Counted from the first letter of the stretch, positions 1-11,133 are shown. The stretch: 64,000 nucleotides of DNA from Linanthus parryae (GCA_023055425.1 JALGPY010000003.1:77351491-77415490); one strand, 5' to 3'. The notes: a model not told the origin generated them from the sequence alone. Made by a program: numbers and translations.

Positions 1-2
1 AG

Positions 3-737
3 GTGTGTCTCATGGCTCTTTGTCTATCCAGGGGGCATCGGATAGACATTTCTAGGCGGATCTTCCTGTATTTGCACGAGAGGTATGAATCGAAAAATAA
101 GAAGTCTGCGGGCCATAGTTTCTTACTCATGCAACTAGCTCGGGATTGCGGGGCCAGCGTGCCTAAGGAAGAGCGAGACCTCAAACCCAAGGCTCCGAGA
201 TACTTTGACAAAATCCCGGACCCGTTGAAAGATGTAGTTGTGATGGAGGCGGGGACTAGTTCTCGACCTCCTAAAGGAAAGGCTAATAAAAGAGCCCCTT
301 CCTCGCGTGCAGCTCCCACGCCTCCAGCTCCTACTCCTCCAGCTCCTACTCCTCCCGTTCCACCTCAGCCTGTACCTCCACCTGTCATTGACCCTGGCCA
401 GCCGAGTGTGAGCTTAGCGGACTTGATGGCCGAGTTGAGATTGACCAGGACTATGACCCTCACATCCCAGGGTCGGTCTCGTGACTATGTTGCTGACATG
501 AGTGCTAGGCAGTTTGAGCATCATCGCAGTAGCATGCGAAACTTAGGACAGGGACTACGTCAGGTGAGTCTACATCAGCACCGTCAGGACCAGTGGTTAG
601 AGGCATTGGCCACTCATGTGGGATTCCCGAGAGATCAGTGGCCTAGTGGCCAAGAGACCTACCCTGGTGCCTACGAGTACCATTCGGATGCTTATTCCGG
701 AGACCAGGACCAGGACGGCGAGGATTCGTCCGAGTAG
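3..737 (+). CDS. Envelope-like / plant transposon protein ORF, C-terminal part
   Basis: An open frame of about 244 codons ends with TAG at 735-737; the true start is probably upstream of the window. The first 60 residues resemble the C-terminal part of the family often labelled putative plant transposon protein or envelope-like protein: the segment around GHRIDIS is followed by a predicted helix and a KSAGHSFLLMQLARDCG stretch. Residues about 105-127 are proline-rich with repeated APTPP units. The tail is acidic (DQDQDGEDSSE). In Athila-type elements an ORF of this kind lies between integrase and the 3' UTR, and its function is unknown. No membrane segment is visible in this part. The frame is open to the end, unlike most other TE frames in the window. 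Confidence 0.55.
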   Translation: MCLMALCLSRGHRIDISRRIFLYLHERYESKNKKSAGHSFLLMQLARDCGASVPKEERDLKPKAPRYFDKIPDPLKDVVVMEAGTSSRPPKGKANKRAPSSRAAPTPPAPTPPAPTPPVPPQPVPPPVIDPGQPSVSLADLMAELRLTRTMTLTSQGRSRDYVADMSARQFEHHRSSMRNLGQGLRQVSLHQHRQDQWLEALATHVGFPRDQWPSGQETYPGAYEYHSDAYSGDQDQDGEDSSE

Positions 738-791
738 ACTTACCACTCCCTGCATTTGAATGCTGAGTCTTTTTGCTTGCGTATGCATTCG

Positions 792-824
792 TTGAGGACA
801 ACGACGCGTTCAAGTGTGGGGGGG
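792..824 (+). other. Internal polypurine-tract-like motif
   Basis: TTGAGGACAA is followed 12 bases later by a CAAGTGTGGGGGGG run, about 55 bases after the stop of the envelope-like ORF. Athila/Tat elements carry a similar motif far from the LTR. A very similar motif occurs in element C at 37213-37246. Confidence 0.5.
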
Positions 825-3028
825 TTTCTCAGCCTTTATTAGCCAAGTCCGTGTCTGCATTCACCAGTTACATATAGGTTGTTTGTGTCGTGTTGTGAGT
901 CAGTTTTTGTAGTCCGTGTCGTGTTTATATATATTTTGTGTGTCGTATTGTGAGTAGTTTATGTTTAGTGCACGTTTTGTTTAATTGAGTCCACCTACCC
1001 GAATCCAGTCACTTTCGAGTCTGCTTTCGAGTCGGCCCATGCATATAGAGTAGGAAATATTATCTAAAAAAAAAAAAAAAAATCAAAAAAAAAATTGAAA
1101 ATTGAGAAAGGGCAATCAAAAGAAGCTTGAATTTGGAAAATCGAGGAGTGTGAGAATTTTAGGCATAGGGTATGACGTGTGACCGAGAATGACAATTTGA
1201 GTTCCCCTTAGTATGTATAGAGAGACTTCCTTTACGGGAATACCTACCTATTTTACGACACTTAAATGATTTTCAAATCTAAAGTGTGTGCCTTGTTTTC
1301 TTACAAGAGTTGAGCTAGGTGTGAGCTAAACAAGCCGAACATTCATGTGTACGTCTTAGGTAGTCGCCAACCCGCCTCGTAGTGGCACACAGAACAGCTG
1401 TGCGAGGTGTGTATTAGAGCACTCACTGCTTATAGAACTTACCTTGTAGGACCACTAGTAAACCCTGTTTTGAACCTTGGATTCTTTGATAACCTCTGGA
1501 CTTAGGGTGACGATTCTTGGCCTTCATCATCGATTGGTTAGAATCACCGCTTTAGTGCGTCACGAGGGTGTTTGTAGTTGAGGGGGTTCGATGAGGGAGT
1601 ACTTCATGATATACTTGTGTGAGTCTTACATATCGCATGTACTTCATTTATGATTATCGAGGGGAATGCGAGGGTGAGTGAGAGTAGGCTTGCGCACTTC
1701 GGTGTGGCGGTGTTCCATGTCATTACACCATGGACACAGTTGTGGAGAGCCGTGAGTGCGTGGCATCTAATACGCACAAATTGGGTTGGGTGATTTAATT
1801 GGTGGATCGTGCTAGGGATCGTTTCTTTTCATCATCTTGGTGTAGGAGGATCGGTTGGATTAAGCACGAGACTTACATTGTTTTGATTACTTGAGAGGGG
1901 ACATGGGTATATTCTAGTGTTGGGATGTCGACGTTTGACTACGGACATTGAGATTGAGCTTTTGACGACTCCATCCCCATACATGTACTTGGATTTGTTT
2001 GCGGCTTTGTTTGGTGGCACCGTGTATTTCATTGAGTTAGGTGGAGATGGATTTTACTTGTGATATATATTCATTGGATTGTTTACTTCCTCCCTTAACG
2101 TTTTTGTTTGGCTTGACACTTGGAAGACCACTCGAGATATATATTGTAGAAGTTGTGTTTTTGGATATTGAGAGATTTGAAAAAAAAAAATAGAAAAAAA
2201 AAAACAGAATAAAAAACAGAAAAAAAAAACAGAAAAAAAGGAGAGATGAAATGAAGGAATGAAGTTTGAGCTTAATGAAGACCGAGTGGTGGAAGCAACT
2301 ATTTCATTGACGGCGATGTTCATTTTATGCATGTTTCACGACGGTGGCCACGGGAATCGTTATTGTACCGGGGTTTGAGGAGATCGAGGGCCGGAGATGG
2401 TGAGTTTCGGGTTGCGGTTCCTATCATCGTGGTGAGGGTGTGTGAGATGTGGGTTTTAACGTGAGAATGTGACGCTTAGGACTTGTTACTACATGATTAT
2501 CCTTTTGTCCCTAACCCTCTACATTCTAACCCGTTAGCGGAATAGGAGCTCGGACCTTGAATGTGGCTTAGCCTAGCGTAGCCTCTTAGTTATCGGTACA
2601 CGCGAAGAGGTAGGTTTTTCTTACACTTAGTAAAGCTAGGCTTTCTATACTAACTAAGGGAAATTCTTGTTGTCGAGTTTAGTTGCAATTCATACCTCGT
2701 TCCTAGATTCTTCATCACTCCATGAGAACCGGTTTAAGCTAATTGAGATTGCCCGATCTCGCCTAAAAAGATATTTTGTTTATATATGTGTTTAGTAGGA
2801 TCGAGTCATATAATTGCATTGCATCATATTGTTGCATCGTTGAGTCTTGTATTGAGTCATCGTGTGTATTGAGTCGGCTAATTGAGGTTAGTATGCAATT
2901 TGTAAGTTGAAAAGTATGCAATGGTCTTGGTTGGAATGGTTGACTCGAGAGGTGAGATGAGAGTAGGAAGGTTTGGATGATTTTTGATAGTTTGTGATTT
3001 GGATTGTTGCTGGGGACGCGCAACGGGT
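825..3028 (+). other. Non-coding 3' UTR of Athila-like element
   Basis: No convincing gene is seen here. The stretch holds A-rich tracts at about 1064-1100 and 2179-2245 and many short stops in all frames. Short minus-strand frames exist but are low-complexity shadows. Confidence 0.6.
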
Positions 3029-3043
3029 AAGTGTGGGGATAGT
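3029..3043 (+). other. Polypurine tract next to LTR
   Basis: AAGTGTGGGGATAGT lies immediately before the LTR start TGATAACTCC. This is the position expected for the primer of plus-strand DNA synthesis. Confidence 0.65.
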
Positions 3044-4521
3044 TGATAACTCCATATTTGGAGTTATATTCGTATATGTTTCCTTACCGTTTTGCGTGTA
3101 TTCCGATGCGTTTTGATGGATTTTGGACCATTTCTTGCTAAATTTGAGCATGTTGAGTCTTTGCATGTAAATGTTGAGTCCAGACACTTTTTGCGTTAAT
3201 TTTGAATATATTTTATCACGTTTGATCTTCCGGTATGTTTCTCGTGTTGTGGTTTTCAGGAACCGGGAGCTCGGAACGTGGCATTGGAGCAAAAGTGAAC
3301 TTCGGAAAAGTTGGAGGCTCAAAGGAATGCTCGGGAAGTGAAGACGACGGGAAAAAGAGCAAGAAGATGGAGTTTTGTTGGTGGCTGCCCAGAAGTAATC
3401 GTACGATTACATGGAGGTAATCGTACGATTACCCCTTAGCCAAAATTTGATGCAGCAAGTAATCTTGCGAAGTAAACGCACGAAGTAAACGCAGAGGTAA
3501 ACGCAGCATGTAATCGTACGATTACATCAAGGTAATCGTACGATTACCTCTGCTGCCAGGATCGGATTTTTGGGGCAATTTCGCTATTTTGGCATAGTTT
3601 TGAGATGTTTGAGCCACGGAAGACTTAGGAAACATTGGGGAACGTGTTTGACATCAGAAAAAACATTGGGAGACGTGCTTGGAGAGCTTGGAGCTAGGTT
3701 GAAGAGCTTGGATCATCCGTTTGGCTTCTAATCTTCGTTTCTTCTCTAGTTTTTCATATTGGACCATGAAACTTTGTATTTTGAACATGATTATGTGTAG
3801 CTAAAAGCTTATTTTGAAATATCTCGTAGGAAACTAGGGTTTGATCACTACACTTGTGATTTATGGATTTGCTTGCATGCTTTTGAGCTTAATTGATGAT
3901 TTCTTATCTAGTTATGTGTATTTTATGAGTTTCATCTATCTTTTCTATTGGTAGACGTATTAATAGAATTGTGCTAGGTTATGAACGATAGAGGAATCTA
4001 CGTTTGTTGCCCGGAAAATTGAAACACACACTAGCCGTATCTAGGGTTGAGTAATCTTGCTAGTTAGCTAAGAACAAGAGTAGAATTATTATCGTAATGC
4101 GTGTTTGAACTTGAGTAAGCTAGAGGAATCAGTTACGATAGTTGAGGCATAGTTATTGGTTGAGACATCTTCAATATAAAATTGCTCGTTTAACTAGAAC
4201 AAGAACTCATCGTGTTAGTAGAACATAAATCCAACGTAGTGTGAAATACCTAGTGATCCGTAGAGATATCCTGATTTTGACCCATTTTGAGAAACAACCA
4301 AATCAACCCGTGCTTATTAATCTTGAAATAATTCTTTGAATTATTTGAGATAATTGTTATTTTTAATTATTAGTAGAAATAGAACAAAACAACTGCGCTT
4401 TGCCCACACAAAGAACAAATTTAGTAGTTAATTTACACGAAGTCCCTTGGGTTCGACAACCCGGATTTTCAGAATATTATCACTACACCGACAACTGTGC
4501 ACTTGCAGTTGGAGCGTGTCA
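3044..4521 (+). repeat. 3' LTR of Athila-like element
   Basis: The LTR runs about 1478 bp, from TGATAACTCC to GCGTGTCA, so it has TG...CA ends. Near the end it holds the CCTTGGGTTCGACAACCC and GTGCACTTGCAGTTGG segments typical of Athila/Tat LTR ends. It contains four copies of a 16-bp palindrome (3395-3547). What follows is a copia-A LTR fragment, which fixes the right border. Confidence 0.75.
3395..3547 (+). repeat. Two pairs of a 16-bp perfect palindrome
   Basis: GTAATCGTACGATTAC occurs exactly at 3395-3410, 3417-3432, 3510-3525 and 3532-3547. Each pair is separated by 6 bases and the two pairs by 77 bases. Between the pairs lies a diverged array of GTAAACGCA-like units. The site is inside the LTR, upstream of its 3' half. 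Confidence 0.95.
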
Positions 4522-5728
4522 ATCCAACACATAGGTGTGCATTAGGGGTAATGGCGCACTGGATTGACCCATCTCCGAGAAGGCTAAATACACGTTATGT
4601 TGAGTCACAAGAGCTTCTCGCGGTGCAATGGTTTTGTCATCCTTAGACTTGAGGTCGCTAGATATTCTAGTTGTGGATTATTGTGATTTTGGTAGCGTTA
4701 CACCGTAACTGGGTAGTTATAAAGGCGTGTACTGGATACAATAAGAAGCAAGCTTAGAGATCGTAGTGGACGTAGATAGAATTTGTCCCTCCCACATAAC
4801 GGGAGCAAATATCCTAGGCCACTCGAGGGATAGTGCTTATAGAATGTCTGGCCAGACTCAAATAAATCAATATGGGATATTGATGTTATTTCCACGAATG
4901 AGTCTATTCCCATGGATCGAGAAACTATGGATTGGATATACGAGTGTGACTTGTATGTCTCGTGTCCAATCCGGATATAGAGACAAAGGGATGAGACAAT
5001 TACTTGTACAATGGTTGTCAAGATGACTATTCTATTAGTTGGCTAGAATGGATGTTTTGCTAGAAACCGCTCCATATTAGCTAATAGCTGCTACCAACTA
5101 GATAGAAACTATGGGGTCACATGCTATATAGAGTTTAGCTAGATTTGGGAATTAATTAATTGGATTAATTAATTATAAGGATCACTTTGCAAAACCTTGC
5201 AAACTTAGTAGGGACTAATTTGCAAGGAAGGGACTAAATTGAATTCTAGTAGGACTAGAATAAGTCCTTTAGGTAGTTGACAAGGAGTTGTTGGACTATA
5301 TAAAGGACCTTCCTTCCTTCCTTCCCAAAAAATTATGCTCATAATTGATCATAACTAGAGTGGGAGAGAACAAAAGGAGAGAGCAACAAGCAAGGAAGGA
5401 GCCGACCGCCCCTCCCTCGCCGCCGCCCGCCCCGTCGGCCCCAAGGAGGCCGAACCGCCTTGGTTTGGTCTCGTTTTGCGTGATTCTTCTTCCTCTTCCT
5501 CTTTCTGGGCTAGCACCAAGGAGTGGGAGATCTAGAAATCAACTCTAGACGTGGATCAACTATAGAGAACGTGACAAAATTCGCGTTTGAAGTCATCAAA
5601 GGAGAACCCTAAGGTGTGTTATTTATTTCTTCCTTTACCATCGTTATGTCTCTTGACTTGTGATCCTTGGAGGGTTTTGCATGGTTAATTATTGTTTCCG
5701 TTGCGCATCCATGAATCAAAACCCTACA
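4522..5728 (+). repeat. copia-A LTR, 3' portion (host of Athila-like insertion)
   Basis: This matches the other copia-A LTRs in the window over its whole length. It starts at ATCCAACACATAGG, mid-LTR, and ends with CAAAACCCTACA at 5728. It contains the ACTATATAAAGGACC promoter segment and the GC-rich segment after it. The 5' part of the LTR lies left of the Athila-like element, outside the window. No primer-binding site follows, so this is a 3' LTR or a solo LTR. Confidence 0.8.
5293..5305 (+). promoter_or_regulatory. TATA box of copia-A LTR
   Basis: GGACTATATAAAG stands at the same place in every copia-A LTR in this window, just upstream of the GC-rich leader. This is the expected U3/R promoter position. 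Confidence 0.5.
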
Positions 5729-6649
5729 AAATATTCATACATAAAGTCACTGCCTACTTGATTCCTAAAGACACTGTAATTGATGACGGAATTTAAATTC
5801 GTAAACTTATTTAAGCATTTAGACAAAGCATGCAAATATTCATACATAAAGTATATGATTTTCATGGTTTCAGAGAGCATGAAATGCTAAGAAACCCCTA
5901 TAAGAAGACCCCTTGAACAATATGACAGATAGGTCAAGCTGGATATGCTAGATTCAAACCAAGACTAACCTCAAATTACATTTGCCATCACTCTTCTGGT
6001 AGGCCGCAAAAACTGAGCAAGTCAGGAACAAAGTCTTAGGTTGGTGCTTCAAGTTGGGCAGCAATAACGAAGCTCATCAAAAAATTAACCACACAAAGAT
6101 GAAAAGGGGACTATATCAAAGTACAGGGACACAGTTCCACTGCCTCCTATAGGGAACATTGACTTGCATCTAGTGTGGCTGATCTCAGCTGCAGCAAAAG
6201 CAATGAAACAGATAAACAAGATGGAGAATGAAGCAGCAAGATCAGTTTTCGTTTTGGCTCCTAGAACAGCGGGAACAAAGTAAATGCAGGGTGATGGATG
6301 TTTGTCAAAGCATCTTTTTTGATAGGAAACCTCACAATTCAAGTCCAAACTTAGTTCTCAGTCTAGACTACTAGCAAGAGGACTTCTGCTCTAAGAATTT
6401 TATGCTGTTAGAACTCAACAATATCCAGTTTGAACGAATAAATCCACAAGGGGAGAAAAGGCATGATATGCACCTTCAATATGTGGAGACCAAAAACACT
6501 TATGTGGACAAATAGATAAGTTCATATAAAACGACATCGAGGTCATTCGGACTATTCAACATGAACTACATTATTAAAAGCAATAGAACTCTATCATGAT
6601 GGACCTCAGATGAGTATTCAAGTTACTGTGGTGACTGATGGTGAGCGGA
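5729..6649. other. Non-coding stretch, low-copy looking
   Basis: No gene is recognised. A 19-bp string starting AAATATTCATACATAAAG is present at 5728 and again near 5832. A minus-strand frame at 6085-6348 has one hydrophobic stretch but no recognisable domain. This may be 3' flank of the cyclin pseudogene. Confidence 0.4.
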
Positions 6650-7523
6650 TTTTGGGACTTGGGTTGGTATTCTGAGTAGTTGGTGTGCCACTCGATGGAC
6701 TTGGTCCATTGCTTAAAGCCGTGGAGACTGCACAAGGTGGTGAAAACAGCAGCTACAGCCAGCAATGAGGGAGGAAACTTCGGCATTTCATATTCCAATA
6801 GGCTGAGTTCAGCGATGAAGAAGGAAAGACACGCAAGCTGAAGAAAAAAAATGGTGTTCAGAAGCAAGTTCTAGGAAATAATTTTCAAAAATGAGCTATT
6901 TGAGTATCTTAACTAACCCTTTAATCGGATTGAGCAGCCTTGAGGAATCTCCTCATAAATACATAAGGAGTAGGAACTGACATATTGAACTGCAGGTTGT
7001 TCACCATCAACTTTTCCTAATGAAATAACAAGAATCAGTAAATGGAACCATAGAAATGTGTTGAAAAAGAGAGAATTTTTACATGGCTGTATCAGTTGTT
7101 ATATACCATATGAAGAACTTCTGCTCTCGTGTAAGCCTTGTCCGAAATAACCACCAGATCCTCCACAGAGACAACTGAAACCGCTTCGTACTTGCATGCC
7201 AATAGCAATGCAGTTAAGCCGACTAATTGAAGCTTCTTTCTGAAAACAGTTTCGCACTCCAAGAATCTATCAATGATGTTGACTGTGAGGAATAGTGTCT
7301 CCTCCATGAGTTCAAACTTCTCATGAACCTGCTCATAAGCAAAGAGTTTTCAGGAAAAAAAAGGTTTAATTAATCGTTTGAATGAAACTTCCAAATGACT
7401 ACTGGTGCATGAATGAAGCTCAGAATCGCATACCTCTATAAGCCAGTCAATGAGTATGGCTCTCATCTTATGATTAATGTCATACTGACGCGTCATATAA
7501 TGTGGAGACACACGAACATAAAT
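6650..7523 (-). pseudogene. B2-type mitotic cyclin, pseudogene fragment
   Basis: Four minus-strand exons with GT-AG borders and phase-0 joins encode part of the cyclin box. Exon a (7434-7523) carries MRAILIDWLIE. Exon b (7107-7328) carries [18 protein letters not shown] and [14 protein letters not shown]. Exon c (6918-7016) carries [18 protein letters not shown] and ends KAAQSD. Exon d (about 6650-6837) carries FFIAELSLLEYEMPKFPPSL and EWHTNYSE. These match plant G2/M cyclin B2, the regulatory subunit of a cyclin-dependent kinase in the nucleus. The copy is probably dead. Codon 32 of exon c is TAA where the family has Lys or Arg; the N-terminal half (destruction box) is missing upstream of exon a; and similarity stops after HTNYSE. 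Identification is firm; pseudogene status is likely but assumes the splice sites chosen here. Confidence 0.8.
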
Positions 7524-7650
7524 CTGCATATCATGAGATGATATGCAGAGATCAAGATATGCAGAGATGATATGCAGACATCAAGATATGCAGAAATATG
7601 CATATCATGAGATGATATGCAGAGATGATATGAGATGATGTGCAAAGATC
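7524..7650 (-). repeat. Degenerate short tandem repeat at exon border
   Basis: ATATGCAGAGAT-type units, with variants such as ATGATATGCAGAGAT and ATCAAGATATGCAG, recur about eight times. The array abuts the splice acceptor side of cyclin exon a and stands where the upstream cyclin coding sequence should be. Confidence 0.7.
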
Positions 7651-8679
7651 AAGATCAGCCCTATTTTCATAAGTTAGGGACCGATTATAGATAGGAGAGA
7701 GATTACCTATTAACTGGTCGGAGTTGAAGCAACTGCGGTGAGAGAGATCGGAGGGTGAGCGCTCGAACAACCTATACGAAAAGTGAGAGATCAGTTTCCA
7801 AAATTTCAAAATGAGCATACTGGAGTCTCTTCAGCAAGTTCAATCCAAGGGCTCAAAATATGTTTACATGTCTCGATATACTTTACATCTCTAGTAAACT
7901 TTTATCATTCAATCAAAAAAGTTGTTCCAGTAGTAATTTTGACAAGAAAAGGTTTCGAATTGAATGAATACAGTCAAAAATGTATCAATAAACCTTCTAA
8001 AAAAATGTATCAATAAACCGTTTCTGAAATTCTGAACCAAAAACTATGGATTCGAGAATTTAAGGGTATTCACGATTGTACACTGGGTGGTTTTTTGCAT
8101 GGAAAGAGGTGAGGGCCAAAGCAGAAGGCGCCTTAGAGGACAATGAGACACCATCTCTCCCTGCACACTCAGAGTTCTAGTTCGGGAGAGATAAAACTTG
8201 GCGAAATATCCCTAAGTAAAGAGGTCATGACAGACCAGACTAGTTTGCTTGCTATTCCAATAATGGTTGTTTGGTATGTTGTGTTTGGTGTTTGGTAGAA
8301 GATGTAGCAGAACCCCATATATGAAATAGCATTCAGTTGCACCGATTTATAATTTCATTGAAACATTTGGTATTTGAGATGTATCCAAAAGTTTAACATC
8401 CTCGTAACACCGATGCTATAATCCATATTTAGACCTCTAAACTTAACATGAAAATAACTAATAACTAATATGGTATACCTCCATTTGTCGATGCCGATAA
8501 ATTGTGGTTCTATATACTATGAACATCGTAACTATACAGAAAATGCCCATCAGTGATTACATTTTACACCACTTGCTCCCTGCACGCCACCAATATACGC
8601 AAATGAAAGAGACTGTTAACAACATTGAACAAACTCAAATGCAAATTCAATGTAAAACGGGGTTCAAACTGGAACATAC
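7651..8679. other. Intron-like or intergenic stretch
   Basis: No gene is recognised. On the minus strand about 7700-7760 a CT-rich segment reads like a 5' UTR and is followed by a possible donor (AATAG|GTAATC). The rest is AT-rich with short frames only. Confidence 0.3.
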
Positions 8680-8775
8680 CCTCATCAACAAATAACTGCC
8701 TTTTCTTTAACAACGATTTCCATGACTTGACACCCTTCATGGGAAGAGAAGAGCAGTGTATATTCTCATAACAAC
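8680..8775 (-). other. Candidate orphan coding exon
   Basis: On the minus strand this 96-base block sits between an acceptor (GATTTGCAG|GTTG) and a donor (GATGAGG|GTATGTT). An ATG at 8738-8740 opens a frame of about 20 residues starting MKGVKSWKSLLKK and reading through the donor. The product is not recognised and it does not look like a cyclin N-terminus. It may be exon 2 of the transcript starting near 9545. Confidence 0.3.
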
Positions 8776-9401
8776 CTGCAAATCAAATCGTATGAGGACA
8801 CCTTCAGCAATGATCAAGAGATAAACAGCACAAATTGGAGAAAGTTGTTATCTTAATATGTTCTAAATTTGTCAGTGCAATGCCCAAAAAGGGTTTTGAA
8901 ACAAAAAAAATAACACGCCAACATAAACAAACTGTGTTATCTATAAAGTTCATCTATACTACTGAAAAAATAGGAGTTTCAAGGAAATACTTCACAAGAA
9001 AAGTATAAAATCATGGAGAAAATCATGAAACCTCATAATATCCAAGCTAAAACAATTAGAAACAAAAACAATCAGCTCAAAATGTATAAAACACTAAAAG
9101 CCCCAAATTTTTTTTAGAATCTGCAGAAAACCCTAGCACATGAAAACAAAATACCACCAATGCCATATCCAATTCGATCAACACGGTAGCAGTGATTTTA
9201 AAAATAGCCTAAATCAGCAACACATACATGTCAAATACCACAATTCCCCAGATTAAACTCAAATTGGGTCCCTTTGTTCTACAATCCATCAATCAGACAT
9301 GCAATTTCATCTCGGGAGTAAGTTCGCATGCGATAGAAGAAAGATTCTGCGAAATACAGAATAAAAGAAAGGAAGAGAAATGAGGGAGAAGATTCCCATA
9401 C
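8776..9401. other. Intron-like AT-rich stretch
   Basis: No coding signal is seen. It lies between the two exon-like blocks on the minus strand and could be a first intron. Confidence 0.3.
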
Positions 9402-9545
9402 CTGAACGCCGGGATTGAGCCACAATAAGTCCTACAGGATACTGGCGCAGAGTCGTCGTTCAGATGGAGTCGACCGATTAGTTTGAGAAGAGGATCGCCC
9501 GATTGAGAGAGAGACCGAGAGGTTCGAGAGAAGTTAGAGAGAGCC
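9402..9545 (-). other. Candidate 5' UTR exon
   Basis: The minus strand reads as a CT-rich leader (TCTCTCTAACTTCTCTCG and similar) ending GGCGTTCAG|GTATGGG, a good plant donor. Composition and position suggest the first non-coding exon of a minus-strand gene whose later exons are 8680-8775 and possibly the cyclin pseudogene. This is inference only. Confidence 0.35.
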
Positions 9546-9972
9546 GGGTGTATAGAGAGGAATGTGTTTTGTGGAGTCTGAGTGTTTGTGAGAGTCTTTC
9601 TCGTACTTTGCGTGATTGAGAGTGATTCTTAATTATTTTTTAGTAAAGAGAGTGATTCTTAAATTTTTTAAGTTCCCTCTCTACACCAATTCGGTAGTGC
9701 GAGAATATTTTCAAATTACCCTCCAAAATATTTCTATTTAATTTTAAAGTTGACAATTGGGTGGGTCAATAAAATATACAGATTGTCAACTTAAAAAATA
9801 GTTATGATGCTCGACTATTTTTTTTTTCTAAACTGAATAAATTGGCACAATGTTGGCAGTCAATCACAAATATGTCGACAAACGCAGATTTGGTAGATAT
9901 ATCATATAACTACCGACACAGAATTGCTTGTCGATAAAAAAATTGTCAAGAAAGATCATAATTGTTGTAGTG
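9546..9972. mobile_element. Possible CACTA transposon terminus
   Basis: The right edge reads TTGTTGTAGTG (9962-9972), the reverse complement of CACTACAACAA, which is the usual type of CACTA terminal inverted repeat. Inside lie short GTCGATAA, GTCGGTAG and GTCGAC-like motifs resembling subterminal repeats. No matching CACTACAA terminus is seen to the left within 5729-9960. Either the element is truncated or the match is fortuitous. The left limit given here is arbitrary. Confidence 0.3.
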
Positions 9973-9976
9973 GAGT

Positions 9977-10435
9977 GCCCTTATATAGTTAATAACTCCT
10001 TATTAACTACATATTTTTCCCCAATACTAATCGTGTCCATAAACGGATTAGTCCACCTAGCAAATTATTCCTACTATGTTTGCTTAAGGTTGCGTACTAA
10101 ATCCTTCTATTTCAGTAGTCCTACTAATTAATTCCCAAGTCTAGTTTAATCCTTAGGGTGTGTGACCCCATAGGTTTCTACTTAGTTGGTAGTAACAATT
10201 ACTAACATAGAGCGGTGTCTAGCAACACATTTATGTCACCCAAAAAAAAGAAATAGTCAGTGATCCGACAATCCTTGTGATTAATGTTACCGTATTGTAT
10301 CATCCCTTTGTCTCTATATAAGGATTGGACACGAGACACACAAGTCACACTCATATATCCAATCCATTGTTTCTCGATCCTAGGATTACTCTCCATGAAC
10401 ATAACATCAATATACCGTATTGATTATCAGAGTCT
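9977..10435 (-). repeat. Inverted copia-A LTR fragment
   Basis: The sequence is the reverse complement of the central copia-A LTR, equivalent to about 17230-17700 in the 3' LTR. It runs from CTTATATAGTTAATAACTCC to AGAGTCTTGCCA. It sits head-to-head with the forward LTR piece that follows, forming an imperfect inverted repeat of roughly 330-460 bases per arm. Confidence 0.8.
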
Positions 10436-11133
10436 TGCCAATTCGAGTATGGAGACAAAGGGATAACACAACAAGGAAACATGGGGAACAAGGTTTGTCA
10501 GGATGACTGACTATTTCTATTAGTTGGGTAGCATAGATGTGTTGCTACACACCGCTCTATGTTTGTAATAGTTACTACCAACTAAGTACAAACCCATGTG
10601 GTAACACACCATATGGATTAAACTTGACATGGGCATTAATTATTTGGATTAAAGAATCATAACGCAACCACAAGCAATGTTAGTAGGACTAATTTGCAAG
10701 TGGGCTAATCCATGTAATGACATGATTAGTATTGGCGCAATTATGTAGTTAATAAAAAGTTATTAACTATATAAAGAACATAACAAAGCAAGAGAGAGAT
10801 AGACAAAGCCAAGAAGGGCCGAAGCCTCCTTGACCCGTCGCCCCCCCCCCATTGTCGTCGTCCTCCATAGGCGCCGGCTTGGTGCTCCATTTTGTGTGAT
10901 ATCTTCCCTCCTTCCGTTTCTAGCACTACAAGGTGGGAACGACTCCAGTCAAAGATCCAAGGTGTGGATACTCGTACAGACGAAAACACAATTCTTCATA
11001 GTGATCACACAAACTAAGGTACACATGTCTCTTCCCTAATCATGTTATGATTTCTTGCATGTGATCCTTGAAGGGGTTTGAGCAGGATTAAATTGTTATT
11101 ATTTCGCTGCGTAACTTACATCAAAACCCTACA
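10436..11133 (+). repeat. 5' LTR (truncated) of copia-A element 1
   Basis: This forward copia-A LTR sequence lacks its 5' half. It starts near CGAGTATGGAGACAAAGG and ends CAAAACCCTACA. The primer-binding site follows directly. It includes CTATATAAAG near 10766 and a run of ten C at about 10847. Confidence 0.75.

Larger units (their letters stand above)
1..4521 (+). mobile_element. Athila/Tat-like Ty3-gypsy element, 3' part
   Basis: The window opens inside this element. In order it shows the tail of an envelope-like ORF, about 2.3 kb of non-coding 3' sequence with A-rich tracts, a purine tract and one LTR. The arrangement (extra ORF after pol, TTGAGGACAA...GTGTGGGGGG motif, long spacer, second G-rich tract, LTR starting TGATAACTCC) is what is known for Athila/Tat elements. 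Directly after the LTR the sequence becomes a copia-A LTR that starts mid-way, so the element is nested. The expected right TSD is ATCCA (4522-4526); the left copy lies outside the window and cannot be checked. gag, protease, RT and integrase are also outside. Confidence 0.75.

Noticed and set aside
2054..2332. Minus-strand ORF with a Phe-rich stretch resembling membrane segments
   Set aside because: It is the reverse reading of an A-rich tract in the Athila-like 3' UTR.
3395..3547. CRISPR-like array (regularly repeated palindromes)
   Set aside because: Only four copies with unequal spacing (6, 77, 6) inside a plant LTR and no cas genes.
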